A stretch of DNA of 33,996 bases from Methanocella sp. (lineage in GTDB: Archaea > Halobacteriota > Methanocellia > Methanocellales > Methanocellaceae): assembly GCF_035506375.1 (NCBI RefSeq), contig NZ_DATJPM010000010.1, positions 1-33,996 on the forward strand, read 5' to 3'. The translations under genes and the position numbers were made by a program. Within the stretch, counting starts at the first letter, position 1; each line of letters starts with the position of its first letter. The notes below the pieces were generated by a model, which worked only from the letters and a program-made list of their open reading frames with translations, made no database searches and was not told the DNA's origin. Positions 1-8,249 of the stretch are shown here, piece by piece.

Positions 1-343
1 AAAGCATATTAAATAAAGCATAAGGGTCATGCCGTCCTCGTGGTTCAATCCTTTTGTGGTTTGGTGTTCATTCGGGAGGTTGTTTCGTGTTTTAAGCGCC
101 AGGCATGGACCTTAGTGATTTCCGTGCCCTTACGTGGGATATAAAAGAATTCGTGCTTTCGTGTTGAAAAACCGACGGGCAGTACGAAAATCGAAAAAAT
201 GGCAAAGGACTATTAAACAAACACGTAACTACTGGACTTTGTGGTGAAAAATAGTGTCCTCCGTCACCGTTATGCCTTAAAGAGCAGCAAACCATCATGA
301 CACAAACACGGAACTACTGAATGTGATAATTAAATAGCGGAAA
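1..343. other. Non-coding stretch with imperfect repeats
   Basis: I see no convincing gene here; the open frames are short and lack protein character. Positions about 35-163 hold at least nine GTG-centred words of the form TTCGTG, TTGTGG or TACGTG, irregularly spaced at roughly 8-28 nt. A second repeat pair, CAAACACGTAACTACTGGA (218-236) and CAAACACGGAACTACTGAA (303-321), matches at 17 of 19 bases. A TATA-like string (ATATAAAAG, 140-148) is present but no product follows it. Confidence 0.5.
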
Positions 344-1564
344 TTAAATGTGGGCGGGCCTGACATCGTCCATTTTCGCGGTCAGCTTGAGCCTCAGCTC
401 CAGGTACCCGGCGGCGCAGGCGACTTCGAGCGCTCCCAGGATCAGCCACATCATGACGATGTTTTTAGCAAAACGGTCCATGAGGTACCCTCCGACGGCG
501 GGCCCGAAGGCGGTGCCGCTGCCGCCGATAAAGCCGGCGATGTTCATGTAGCGGCCCCTGGCCTCGGGGGGCGCCATCTCCGAGAGCAGCGTCTGAGATG
601 CCGGTGATACTACCAGCTCGCCCATGGTGATGATGAACATGCTCACGAAGAGCATCCCGGCGCTATTGCAGAAACCCACGAGGGCAAAGCCCGCGGCATA
701 GATGAGCGAGCCCAGGATGAGCGACGTGGTGAGCTTGAAGCGCCCCAGGAAGCCGGCGACCGAGAGCTGTAAAAACACCACCATGAAGCCGTTCAGCGAA
801 AATATAAAGCCCACCATGGACTCGGACACGCCCACGAAGCCGCCGGCGAACGTGCCGAACGTGGTGAACAGGTTCGAGTAGACCAGCGAGGCGATGACGG
901 AAACGGCGCAGTAAAGGATGAACGGGACGTTTGTCCACATCGGGTCGTGGTGCGGGTGGGCCGCGATATCCTTTTCGTCCGGCCGGGTATCGTGAAGGAG
1001 CCGCAGCGAGATGAGCATGTAGGCGCCGCTGGTTATCGCAGTGATGATGAACATGGCGGCGTAGGAGTACGACGCCAGGATGCCGCCGAACATGGGGCCC
1101 AGGGCGAATCCCAGGTTTCCGCCTATGCGGAGCAGGCTGAAAGCGCCGATCCGGTCGCCCGGCTCCACGGTGTCCGAGACCATCACCTGTGGGACGTTGC
1201 GGTATAGGCCGCCGGATATCTCCTTCAGTACCATCAGGAGCGTGAACTCGGCGTAGCCCCAGCCCGCCAGGATGGCGTAGCCCATCAGCGCAAAGGACAC
1301 CATCTGGAGGAAAAGCCCCACGTTCAGCATGATCTTTCGGCCGAAGCGGTCGCAGAGCTCGCCGCCCGCGACCGATATGATGCCTCCGGCCGAGGCCGCC
1401 ACGAGCAGCGCCAGCCCCACGTCCGTCATGGAGACGCCCCGGTATTTATAGAGATAGAGTGAAACGAAAGGGTAGGCGATGGATGTGCCGAACGTGTTGA
1501 TGAGAGAGCCCGCTACAAGGATCCATACCTGCCTGTCGTAGCGCTTAAAGATGCTCTCAGCCAT
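344..1564 (-). CDS. MFS transporter (drug/metabolite efflux type)
   Basis: A 406-residue polytopic membrane protein with about twelve hydrophobic segments, the usual size for the major facilitator superfamily. Between TM2 and TM3 it carries GGELCDRFGRK (about residues 66-76), the MFS loop signature G-x3-D-R-x-G-R-(K/R), and a second copy of the pattern, GYLMDRFAK, lies near residues 358-366. PEARGRYMNIAGF (about 333-345) is typical of the multidrug-efflux branch. The substrate cannot be read from sequence. It is monocistronic and starts at ATG 1564, with a TATA box 27-36 bp upstream, so the transcript is probably leaderless. It is divergent from the radical SAM gene. Confidence 0.9.
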   Translation of the reverse strand: MAESIFKRYDRQVWILVAGSLINTFGTSIAYPFVSLYLYKYRGVSMTDVGLALLVAASAGGIISVAGGELCDRFGRKIMLNVGLFLQMVSFALMGYAILAGWGYAEFTLLMVLKEISGGLYRNVPQVMVSDTVEPGDRIGAFSLLRIGGNLGFALGPMFGGILASYSYAAMFIITAITSGAYMLISLRLLHDTRPDEKDIAAHPHHDPMWTNVPFILYCAVSVIASLVYSNLFTTFGTFAGGFVGVSESMVGFIFSLNGFMVVFLQLSVAGFLGRFKLTTSLILGSLIYAAGFALVGFCNSAGMLFVSMFIITMGELVVSPASQTLLSEMAPPEARGRYMNIAGFIGGSGTAFGPAVGGYLMDRFAKNIVMMWLILGALEVACAAGYLELRLKLTAKMDDVRPAHI

Positions 1565-1590
1565 AATGGCCGTTGATTAGGCATTTAAGG

Positions 1591-1600
1591 TATATATTTA
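1591..1600 (-). promoter_or_regulatory. TATA box for the MFS gene (intergenic promoter region)
   Basis: The minus strand reads TAAATATATA here, ending about 27 bp before the ATG at 1564. That is archaeal TATA spacing for a leaderless transcript. The same AT-rich block, or ATATTTAT at 1630-1637, could serve the divergent radical SAM gene. Confidence 0.5.
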
Positions 1601-1656
1601 TGGCGTGTTAACCGGAGACATGGAGGCAAATATTTATTCCAGGGCTCGACAGTCTG

Positions 1657-2742
1657 GTGATAGCAGGCCGCCTCAAGGCGTGGCAGGGCAGGGTAGAACA
1701 GGAGCGAAAAGAGCATAAGCTGCGGTATCTCTTCTGGGAGACCACCCGCGCCTGTAACCTCCGCTGCGGACATTGCGGCAGCAGCTGCACGGTCCTTGGG
1801 CCTGGCGAGCTGGCTACCGATGAAATAAAGGCAGTCTTCGAGTCCATCGCCGCCGATTTCGACGCCCGCTCCATCATGGTGGCCGTGACAGGGGGAGAGC
1901 CGCTCCTGCGAAAAGACCTCTTCGACGTTATGGGCCATGTCCGCGGGCTGGGATTCCAGTGGGGCATGGTCACGAACGGCATGCTCGTGGATAATGACGT
2001 CGTGGAGAAATGCCATGGCGCCGGCATGAACACGGTCACCGTCAGCGTCGACGGCCTGCGGAAAGCGCACGAGCTCATTCGAAAAGGCGGCTCATTTGAC
2101 CGGACCATCGACGCCCTGCTGCTCCTTAAAGGATCTGGATACTTCAGCGTCGTGCAGGCCACCACCTGCGTCAGCCAGTACAACATCGGCGACCTCCAGG
2201 GGCTATACGAGCTTTTCAGCCGCATGGGCATCGACGAGTGGCGGCTCCTCACCGTTACGCCCATCGGCCGGGCCAAAGATGACCCGAATTTCAGGCTCCA
2301 GCCCTCTCAGCTGCGCTCTTTGCTGGACTTCATCGTCAGGAAACGCCGCGAAAAGGGGCTCCGCATAACCTTTGAAGAGGAGGGGTTCCTGGGCACCGAA
2401 TACGAGGGGAAAGTGAGGGACTCGCTCTACTTTTGTCCCGCGGGCATCAGCATCGCGAGCATTCTCGCGAACGGGGATATCGGGGCGTGCCCGAACCTGC
2501 CCCCGAAATTCATACAGGGAAACGTGCGCCATGACCGCTTCAGCGATGTCTGGGAACACCGGTACCAGAGCATGCGGGACCTGAGCTGGAAGCGCTGCGG
2601 CCTGTGCGACGGATGCGAGTGGTGGGAGTTCTGCCTGGGTAACAGCCTTCACCTCTGGGATCTCCGCGAGGGCAGGCCGTCCATGTGCCATATCCGCATT
2701 CTCGCGGAAAGCCGGCGCAAGCAGGGCAATTTCGGGCGATAG
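1657..2742 (+). CDS. Radical SAM / SPASM domain protein
   Basis: A 361-residue radical SAM enzyme. The SAM-cluster motif CNLRCGHCGSSC begins near residue 33 (C-x3-C-x2-C). GGEPLL near residue 80 is the SAM-binding GGE motif. The C-terminal part has a SPASM-type auxiliary cluster region: a Cys in FCPAG, then GACPNLPP, then CGLCDGCEWWEFC near residues 311-323. The WETT...CGSSC form recalls SPASM proteins found next to small peptides or lipoproteins, but I cannot assign a substrate. The start is taken as GTG 1657; ATG 1620 is out of frame. A small proline-rich membrane protein begins 32 bp downstream on the same strand. SPASM enzymes often modify peptides or proteins, so that neighbour is a possible but unproven partner. 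Confidence 0.85.
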   Translation: MIAGRLKAWQGRVEQERKEHKLRYLFWETTRACNLRCGHCGSSCTVLGPGELATDEIKAVFESIAADFDARSIMVAVTGGEPLLRKDLFDVMGHVRGLGFQWGMVTNGMLVDNDVVEKCHGAGMNTVTVSVDGLRKAHELIRKGGSFDRTIDALLLLKGSGYFSVVQATTCVSQYNIGDLQGLYELFSRMGIDEWRLLTVTPIGRAKDDPNFRLQPSQLRSLLDFIVRKRREKGLRITFEEEGFLGTEYEGKVRDSLYFCPAGISIASILANGDIGACPNLPPKFIQGNVRHDRFSDVWEHRYQSMRDLSWKRCGLCDGCEWWEFCLGNSLHLWDLREGRPSMCHIRILAESRRKQGNFGR

Positions 2743-2774
2743 AGTTATTTTATATTAAAACATAAATAATAATT

Positions 2775-3119
2775 ATGTCGTGGGTTGAGAGTATCGGTAG
2801 CCTTACAAATTCCGCCGGCCCGGTTATCCAGCCGATGTACGGGGTGCCCATTGTAAAATATGGCCCTCCGCCGTCGCCTGTGCCCTATGATCCCGGCTCG
2901 ACCGTACCTTCGTACATCGTGTTGCCGTCGTTCGACTGGAGCCGCATAAGCCAGCCGCCGTCGTTCACGCTGCCGGACTTCGGACATCTGGGCTTTTCCT
3001 TTCCGAAGCTGATAGCCGGCATAGCCTTCGTCGCCTACGCTGCACTGATGATCACGGTCATCGGAAGCATGGCAGTCCGGGGCGGCATCTGGTATCTGCA
3101 AAAGCGGAATAAAAAATAG
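2775..3119 (+). CDS. Small proline-rich protein with one C-terminal membrane helix
   Basis: A 114-residue protein of unknown function. Residues 20-75 are rich in Pro, Ser and Tyr (KYGPPPSPVPYDPGS and similar). One hydrophobic helix follows (about 79-103, KLIAGIAFVAYAALMITVIG), then a short basic tail ending KRNKK. There is no N-terminal signal peptide, so the tail suggests an N-out/C-in anchor. It lies 32 bp after the radical SAM gene, but a TATA-like TTATTTTATATTAAAA at 2746-2761 could give it its own leaderless transcript. Its stop is two bases from the stop of the convergent translin gene. Codon use matches neighbouring genes, which supports a real gene. Confidence 0.65.
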   Translation: MSWVESIGSLTNSAGPVIQPMYGVPIVKYGPPPSPVPYDPGSTVPSYIVLPSFDWSRISQPPSFTLPDFGHLGFSFPKLIAGIAFVAYAALMITVIGSMAVRGGIWYLQKRNKK

Positions 3120-3121
3120 GC

Positions 3122-3751
3122 CTATTTAAGCCTTTGATCGAAACGCTCCATGGACTCATGGAGGCCCTTGATCTCGAGGGCGTTCGTCAGGTCCCCGCGG
3201 GTGCGCTCGATGAGCGAGCGGGCTACATCCGTCTTTTTGCGGAGGCCGTGCATGATGGCGTCGGGATAGTCGAACGACATCATCTCCGTATAGAACTCGT
3301 CCATGATGTCCAGGTATTTTTCACCTTCTTCCGGCCGTCCCTTCCGTATCAGGTCCAGTATGTGCCGCCTCAGCTCGCCGGAAGCATCGCCCATGCCCTT
3401 TAGATAGGCCGTATTCTCGATCCGGAGACTTTCGGGCGTCGGCAGATCAAGCCCCCTCAGCACCGAATACAGGATCGATACTTCGGCGAACTCGACCTGA
3501 GCGTCCTCTACGTAGCCCGAATAATAGGCCTCCGGGAAATCCTTGAGCGCGTCGTGCAGCTGATCGCTCAGGGACCGGGTCTCGCGGATCAGGCGCTCTG
3601 CCTCAGCCCACTCGCCCCGGTGAATCGCCTTGATCGAGTCCCCCGAATTCCTGGTGATCTTACGTGAAGCGGCGAGAGCGCCCTCCCTGGCCTTGTCCAT
3701 CGCGTCGAAGCGGGCCCGGACCCTGGCGCTGATATCCTTCAATGACTCCAT
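3122..3751 (-). CDS. Translin family protein
   Basis: A 209-residue, almost wholly helical protein. It shows the translin pattern: an N-terminal region with AASRKITRNSGDSIKAIHRGEW (residues 27-48), then YLKGMGDASGELRRHILD (residues about 114-131), and the C-terminal FDYPDAIMHGLRKKTDVAR and IERTRGDL blocks (residues about 159-187). Translins form ring- or barrel-shaped oligomers that bind single-stranded RNA/DNA. Some, with a TRAX partner or alone in archaea, cleave RNA. No TRAX-like partner is next to it. Cytoplasmic. The start is ATG 3751; an upstream run of AT-rich sequence separates it from the next gene. Family assignment is good; the RNA target is unknown. Confidence 0.8.
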   Translation of the reverse strand: MESLKDISARVRARFDAMDKAREGALAASRKITRNSGDSIKAIHRGEWAEAERLIRETRSLSDQLHDALKDFPEAYYSGYVEDAQVEFAEVSILYSVLRGLDLPTPESLRIENTAYLKGMGDASGELRRHILDLIRKGRPEEGEKYLDIMDEFYTEMMSFDYPDAIMHGLRKKTDVARSLIERTRGDLTNALEIKGLHESMERFDQRLK

Positions 3752-3835
3752 GCCATTACCCTCAAGTTATAGGGCCGCTCATCACATTATCCTTATGATA
3801 AAAAAAAGTGGGCTAAGGCCCAAGCCCTTATCATT

Positions 3836-4969
3836 TTAACAGACTCTACAAATGACGAAGGCCGTGGGCCTCGCGTTTGGCCCCGGTGCCGATGCCGGAG
3901 TCTGGACAATCGTCGTGCCTACGAGGCCCGGGCCCCGTCCCGCATATCTCTTGTCATCGGAGAGCGCTACCGCTTTGCTTGTCCCCACCGTGCCCCTTCC
4001 CGATTTGTCCCCTGCCACATAGGGAATGGTGACATGGGATGCCGGAACACCGGCCGTCGACGAGCCCGATGGGACCGACCTCACGGTTGCCATGGCTTTT
4101 TGGGCAGACGGCACGTTGCCGCCCAGGCCGTAGATGCCATAGCTCTCGGCGGGCGTCTTAACTCCCCGGGGCGTGATGCTCAAGTATTTTATGCCAGGCT
4201 TCATCGTCGGCCTGGCCGACGGCGATGCCCTCAGGGCAGGCATTCCAGTGTTCTTCTTCATCATGGCTACTTTGGTGGGCATCACGGCCGCCGGCGTCTG
4301 TCTGCCCATTTCGCCCGCTGCCATCGGCGCCCCCGCCGTTCCGAAGCTGGCGATGAACTGTTTTCCTTCCGATGACTTCATCCAGTCGGACATCTTCGCC
4401 TGGAAGCTCTTCAGCTCGCCCGAGTTCGCCTTAATGTTGTCCCGGAGCAGCTTTGCGTCCGCGGACGATACGAAATCGGACGCCTTACCCGCGTTTGCAT
4501 AGCCGAAGGCCTGCATGCCCGCGGAGGCCGCGTCGGTCTGCATCATCTGCGCGGGAGTCGTGCCCGAAGGCAGTACCCTGACGTGCATGCCGGCGAGGTC
4601 GTACCCGTGGACCGTGCAGTGCGCCACGGCCCTCAGCTGCATATCCGACTTTGCCGGCACCGTCAGGCTTTCCGTCCAGGTCTCGTCCTTTCGATAGCTG
4701 TTCTGGTCGTACTTCCATTCTTTGATAAGCTTATTGCCGTCATAGAGCATGACCCGGTCCACGTAGTGTAATGCCGGTGAGCCGGTATCCCGGTGAGTTA
4801 CAACGACCTTGACCAGCGCATCGCTTCCCGCCGTCGCCACGTTCGGCGCGGGAGGGGGCGGAGGCGCGTTGACCGCGACGCCGGGCACGTTGGCGGCCGC
4901 AACGCCCGCTACCGCACCCAAAAAGATGGCGGATAGTACCAACGCCATTACTGCTTTTACCATTTTCAT
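3836..4969 (-). CDS. Exported protein with superoxide reductase (desulfoferrodoxin)-like domain and long Ala/Pro/Met-rich tail
   Basis: 377 residues. Residues 1-26 form a signal peptide (basic start, hydrophobic core, AAA end), followed by the linker NAPPPPPAP. Residues about 50-132 resemble the desulfoferrodoxin/neelaredoxin iron centre: H59 and H68 (HRDTGSPALHYV), then AHCTVHG with H117, C118 and H121. Superoxide reductases use four His and one Cys, with the Cys in a C-x2-H-G motif. Spacing between the first pair differs from the classical HPMTxxH, so activity is not certain. The remaining ~240 residues are low-complexity Ala/Thr/Met/Pro sequence ending in CRVC. A SoxZ-like immunoglobulin fold without redox activity is the main alternative. 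A GGGGATG ribosome site and a TATA box precede ATG 4969. Confidence 0.6.
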   Translation of the reverse strand: MKMVKAVMALVLSAIFLGAVAGVAAANVPGVAVNAPPPPPAPNVATAGSDALVKVVVTHRDTGSPALHYVDRVMLYDGNKLIKEWKYDQNSYRKDETWTESLTVPAKSDMQLRAVAHCTVHGYDLAGMHVRVLPSGTTPAQMMQTDAASAGMQAFGYANAGKASDFVSSADAKLLRDNIKANSGELKSFQAKMSDWMKSSEGKQFIASFGTAGAPMAAGEMGRQTPAAVMPTKVAMMKKNTGMPALRASPSARPTMKPGIKYLSITPRGVKTPAESYGIYGLGGNVPSAQKAMATVRSVPSGSSTAGVPASHVTIPYVAGDKSGRGTVGTSKAVALSDDKRYAGRGPGLVGTTIVQTPASAPGPNARPTAFVICRVC

Positions 4970-4974
4970 GATTT

Positions 4975-5017
4975 CATCCCCTTTTTCAGGTTATAAAAAA
5001 TGGTTCCGATTTATAAT
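4975..5017 (-). promoter_or_regulatory. TATA box and ribosome-binding site of the superoxide-reductase-like gene
   Basis: On the minus strand ATTATAAAT (5017-5009) is followed about 28 bp later by GGGGATG (4981-4975), five bases before ATG 4969. This predicts a short leader of about 15-20 nt. It fixes the chosen start. Confidence 0.5.
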
Positions 5018-5101
5018 ATTATGGCGATGTTAATCAGAGGACTATCGCTGGAATCTTGTAAAAATAGCGTCGATGTATGCCCTTTTTCCCTTACGGCCGG
5101 T

Positions 5102-6007
5102 TCATATGAGCGGCTTCACGGCACCGTCTTTACTTACCAGCGCCACCCGGCTGAGCTCCACGTCCAGGGCCAACTTATATTGGGCCGCGTCGGCGACCTG
5201 CCGGGCGAAGCTCAACACTTCCTCGTGCTTCGGCATGGCCTCCCGGGGCAGCCGGTTCCGGCTATATCCCAGGTGCATATAGGCTTTTACTTCCACGTAA
5301 TCAGGCGACGCCTTTTTTATGAGCGCAGCGTACCCTTCCGGGTCTTTCATGTTGACGCCCTTGATAAGAGTAAGCCGAAGCGCCCGGCGGCTGTCCCGCT
5401 GGCCCAGGACTTCAAGGGACTCGTTCACCTTATCCCAGAGATCGGCAACGGGATTGCACGCCGTCAGGTAAGTTTCCCTGTCCGGCGCGTCTAAGGACAT
5501 ATACAGCTGGCTCGGCGTGACCTTATCCAGCACATCCGGGCGGGTGCCGTTCGTGACGATGAAAGTGGACATGCCCTTCTCGCTCAATAAGGCGACGAGC
5601 TCCTTCAGGTGAGGATAGAGGGTGGGCTCCCCGACGAGCGATATGGCCGCGTGGCGCGGCTCGAAGGCATCCTTCCACCTTCGCAGATCAGTCTCCTGAA
5701 TGCCGCCATAGCCCGAAATGAACCGCTTTTGCTCTTTCAGGCAGCCGTCGACGATTGTCTCGGGCCGGTCCCAGGACTTGACAGTGAACGGCTCCTCGAC
5801 GGGCCTCCAGCAGTGCAGGCAGCGCTGGTTGCAGGCGATGCAGGGGGTCATCTGCATGCATAAATGGGACTGAATGCCGTAGAAATGCGACTTATAGCAG
5901 GCTCCCTGCCCCTTGAGCGATCGCCCCAGCCACAGGCACGGCTTGATGGCGCTGTGCTCGCCGATGATATGGTACCCTTGCTTTTTTAATAGTTCAACCA
6001 GAGACAC
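5102..6007 (-). CDS. taw1: tRNA 4-demethylwyosine synthase (TYW1/Taw1)
   Basis: A 301-residue radical SAM enzyme that condenses N1-methylguanosine-37 of tRNA-Phe with pyruvate carbons to form the tricyclic imidazopurine of 4-demethylwyosine. The SAM-cluster motif CNQRCLHC supplies C59, C63 and C66. C24, C37 and C50 are spaced 13 and 13 apart, matching the second 4Fe-4S cluster ligands of archaeal Taw1. The SLVGEPTLYPHL block (about residues 123-134) is the family's SAM-binding region, and WRPVEEP follows the cluster. Length is normal for archaeal Taw1. It starts nine bases after the 98-aa membrane gene stops, so it is probably the last gene of the membrane-protein operon that begins at 9972, an unexpected setting for a tRNA modification enzyme. 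Confidence 0.93.
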   Translation of the reverse strand: MSLVELLKKQGYHIIGEHSAIKPCLWLGRSLKGQGACYKSHFYGIQSHLCMQMTPCIACNQRCLHCWRPVEEPFTVKSWDRPETIVDGCLKEQKRFISGYGGIQETDLRRWKDAFEPRHAAISLVGEPTLYPHLKELVALLSEKGMSTFIVTNGTRPDVLDKVTPSQLYMSLDAPDRETYLTACNPVADLWDKVNESLEVLGQRDSRRALRLTLIKGVNMKDPEGYAALIKKASPDYVEVKAYMHLGYSRNRLPREAMPKHEEVLSFARQVADAAQYKLALDVELSRVALVSKDGAVKPLI

Positions 6008-6016
6008 TGCCGCTCC

Positions 6017-6313
6017 TCATACTTTCAGCATCCGGCGGACGAACCCGACAACTTCCTTGCTGGTTAGTATGATGATCAGTGTTTCAGGTATGATGATGGT
6101 ATAAAAATTTAGCCCTATGCTGAAGGGCAGCGCGACGAGCGTCGCGAGGACGGCGAGAATTGCCACGCTGATGCCGAAAGCGTAGACCACGAGCTCGACC
6201 GGGTTGAGCTTAGAGTCCCAGCCCAGCGTCCTCACTATGTTGTATCCGGGCAATATGAGCAGGTACAGAAAGGCCGCGATGAACGCGAGCCAGTTCAGGG
6301 GGCTGATATCCAT
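6017..6313 (-). CDS. Small membrane protein, free-standing copy of the N-terminal module of its neighbour (DUF1616-like)
   Basis: A 98-residue protein with about three hydrophobic helices. The block LPGYNIVRTLGW...NPVELVVYAFGISVAILAV aligns by eye with VPGFALLALV...NVVELVAYSFTLSILVFPL at the start of the 644-aa protein encoded just upstream, and more weakly with the start of the 616-aa protein at 10079. It therefore looks like a single module of that family rather than a fragment of decay: it has its own start one base after the upstream stop and an intact frame. Function is unknown; an association with the larger membrane proteins is inferred from the operon. Confidence 0.7.
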   Translation of the reverse strand: MDISPLNWLAFIAAFLYLLILPGYNIVRTLGWDSKLNPVELVVYAFGISVAILAVLATLVALPFSIGLNFYTIIIPETLIIILTSKEVVGFVRRMLKV

Positions 6314-6314
6314 A

Positions 6315-8249
6315 TTACGTGTCTCCTGTTGCGGGACTGTGTCCAGTCAATTCGTAGATATACACTCCATCCTTATCGTAGACGGGCTCGAAGTACTGTG
6401 TATTCTTGAGCGCTGCCGTGAACGGATGCTGAGATTCGCGCTGGCCTACGAAGACATAGCTGACGTTATATTGCGACAGCTTATCATAGAGCGCCGCGGG
6501 GCCCGTGATGCTTAGAATGCCGTAGGCATCGGCCTGTAAGTCCACATTGTGGTACTGTAACGTATATATTTCGCCCGAGTAGGCGACGTCCCTTCCCGTG
6601 ACCACCGGCACCCGGGGGAAGAAGCCAGGCTCCTCGAAGATGATCGCGTCCTTCGGCGTATTGGCCTTGATCCACTGGAGCGCCTCATATTCGGGCGGCG
6701 TCGCATGGACATACGACGAGTCGTTATAGAATCCCAGCATAATTGCCGTGGAAGGCACCATGAGCAGTATGACTGCCGCCGCGACCCCTATCTTCAGGTA
6801 ATTGCGTGAACTCAGCCACTGTGAAAACACGTAGCCGGCAAAAAGGGATATCGGCAGTGCCGCGTAGACGAGGAAACGGTAGGTGTTCACCGTCGCCGGC
6901 ATCTCCACGACGTTCAGCAGCACGATATTGATGACCGCATAGAGCGTCAGCAGGCCGCATGCCTCGTCATTCCTTTTTATGTACATGCCATAAATGGCGA
7001 ACGGGATGAGCAGGCCGATGGAGAAAATGATCGTGGGGATTACATCGGGATGGTGGGCGATGATGATCTGTGCGGCGTTGCCTTGCTGCATGATCGCAAG
7101 CTGATATATCGAGGCGATGGCACCGGCCGCGAGGGGTATCGCCGATATGAGCGCGTCGCCGAACCGCCGCCGGAACAGTAAATAAAGGAACATGAGGCCC
7201 ATCGTGATGAAGACCGGGAACGCGGAGATCATATGGAAGAGCACGAGCGAGGCGAGCACGACGGCCGTCACAGCCGCATACGGGATCGATTTTTCCTTAA
7301 TCGTCTTAAGGAATGCTAAAAAGCCGAAGATGGTGGCCATCAGCCCGAATGTCTGCGTCTGCGGCAGCAAAAAGAACAGCACCGTGGGGTCGTACTTTAG
7401 CATCATGGTGAAATTGATCCCCGGGATCATGCTTATCGTCCCCGGCCACTCGTAGACCATCTCCTTGAAAATGTCCGGGCTCGGGTTATTGAGGACAAAA
7501 AGCTGGTACAGGATGTATATCCATGACAGCCCCGATACGGCCACGAAAACGACCGCCGCCACGAGCCCGTGGCGCTCCGAGCTAAATAAGTACTCGGCCA
7601 GGAGGTAGGCGTCAGTAAAGATCAGCGCAGATACCAGGGGCACGATGATGTCGAATATGGTGAACAGGCTCACTCCCGTAAGCACGCCCAGCTCCCCGAA
7701 GAGCAGGTGCATGAACCAGTTGTAGACGATGTCGTAGCCAGGCAGATACGGGTCCTCGGGCGGAATGTGGGGCGACTCTATGTAGCGCTGGGCTATGGAG
7801 AGGTGAAAGTTCAGGTCCGACGCGTGGGTCGTATCGCATACGAAGCCCGCGGGCGTCAGCGTGAACGTCTTCAGCGTCAGAAAGAGCACGACGGCAAAAA
7901 TAAACAATGCCACCCCAAGCACGGCCCACTGGTATTTCGACCGGGTCAGCTCGATGTCAGAGCCTTTATAATATTTTATGCCGGCGACAGCCATGGCCAT
8001 GAGGCCGAGCAGGACGGCCCCGGCATGCCATATGCCCGCGAAATACGCGATGAAGACCGCGAGCGGGAACACCAGGATCGACAACGTGAAGGAATAGGCT
8101 ACGAGCTCGACGACATTGAAGCGCTCCCTGACGAGGGCGAGAAGGGCAAAGCCGGGCACCGTAAGAAGAAGGGCGAGCTGGATGGGCCCGAGCGGAAGCA
8201 TGGCAACGAGGCCGGCGAGGGCCAGCAGCAGCCAGTACTCCCTTCTCAT
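6315..8249 (-). CDS. Large polytopic membrane protein, GT-C glycosyltransferase-like
   Basis: 644 residues, with roughly a dozen or more transmembrane helices over residues 1-515 and a soluble extracytoplasmic C-terminal domain (about 520-644). In the first large outer loop lies SDLNFHLSIAQRY (about residues 146-158). An Asp followed by an aromatic-His pair in this loop is what GT-C enzymes (oligosaccharyl and lipid-linked sugar transferases) use. The C-terminal part has YEALQWIKANTPKDAIIFEE and a final VSYVFVGQRE, a pattern shared with the 616-aa and 185-aa proteins nearby. These features suggest transfer of a sugar from a polyprenyl-phosphate donor outside the membrane, but the acceptor is unknown. 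It overlaps the upstream gene by four bases (ATGA), implying translational coupling. Confidence 0.75.
   Translation of the reverse strand: MRREYWLLLALAGLVAMLPLGPIQLALLLTVPGFALLALVRERFNVVELVAYSFTLSILVFPLAVFIAYFAGIWHAGAVLLGLMAMAVAGIKYYKGSDIELTRSKYQWAVLGVALFIFAVVLFLTLKTFTLTPAGFVCDTTHASDLNFHLSIAQRYIESPHIPPEDPYLPGYDIVYNWFMHLLFGELGVLTGVSLFTIFDIIVPLVSALIFTDAYLLAEYLFSSERHGLVAAVVFVAVSGLSWIYILYQLFVLNNPSPDIFKEMVYEWPGTISMIPGINFTMMLKYDPTVLFFLLPQTQTFGLMATIFGFLAFLKTIKEKSIPYAAVTAVVLASLVLFHMISAFPVFITMGLMFLYLLFRRRFGDALISAIPLAAGAIASIYQLAIMQQGNAAQIIIAHHPDVIPTIIFSIGLLIPFAIYGMYIKRNDEACGLLTLYAVINIVLLNVVEMPATVNTYRFLVYAALPISLFAGYVFSQWLSSRNYLKIGVAAAVILLMVPSTAIMLGFYNDSSYVHATPPEYEALQWIKANTPKDAIIFEEPGFFPRVPVVTGRDVAYSGEIYTLQYHNVDLQADAYGILSITGPAALYDKLSQYNVSYVFVGQRESQHPFTAALKNTQYFEPVYDKDGVYIYELTGHSPATGDT

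Noticed and set aside
92..298. Minus-strand open frame of 68 codons
   Set aside because: Composition is not protein-like (Phe/Ser/His clusters), no ribosome site, and it lies on the TTCGTG-word repeat region.
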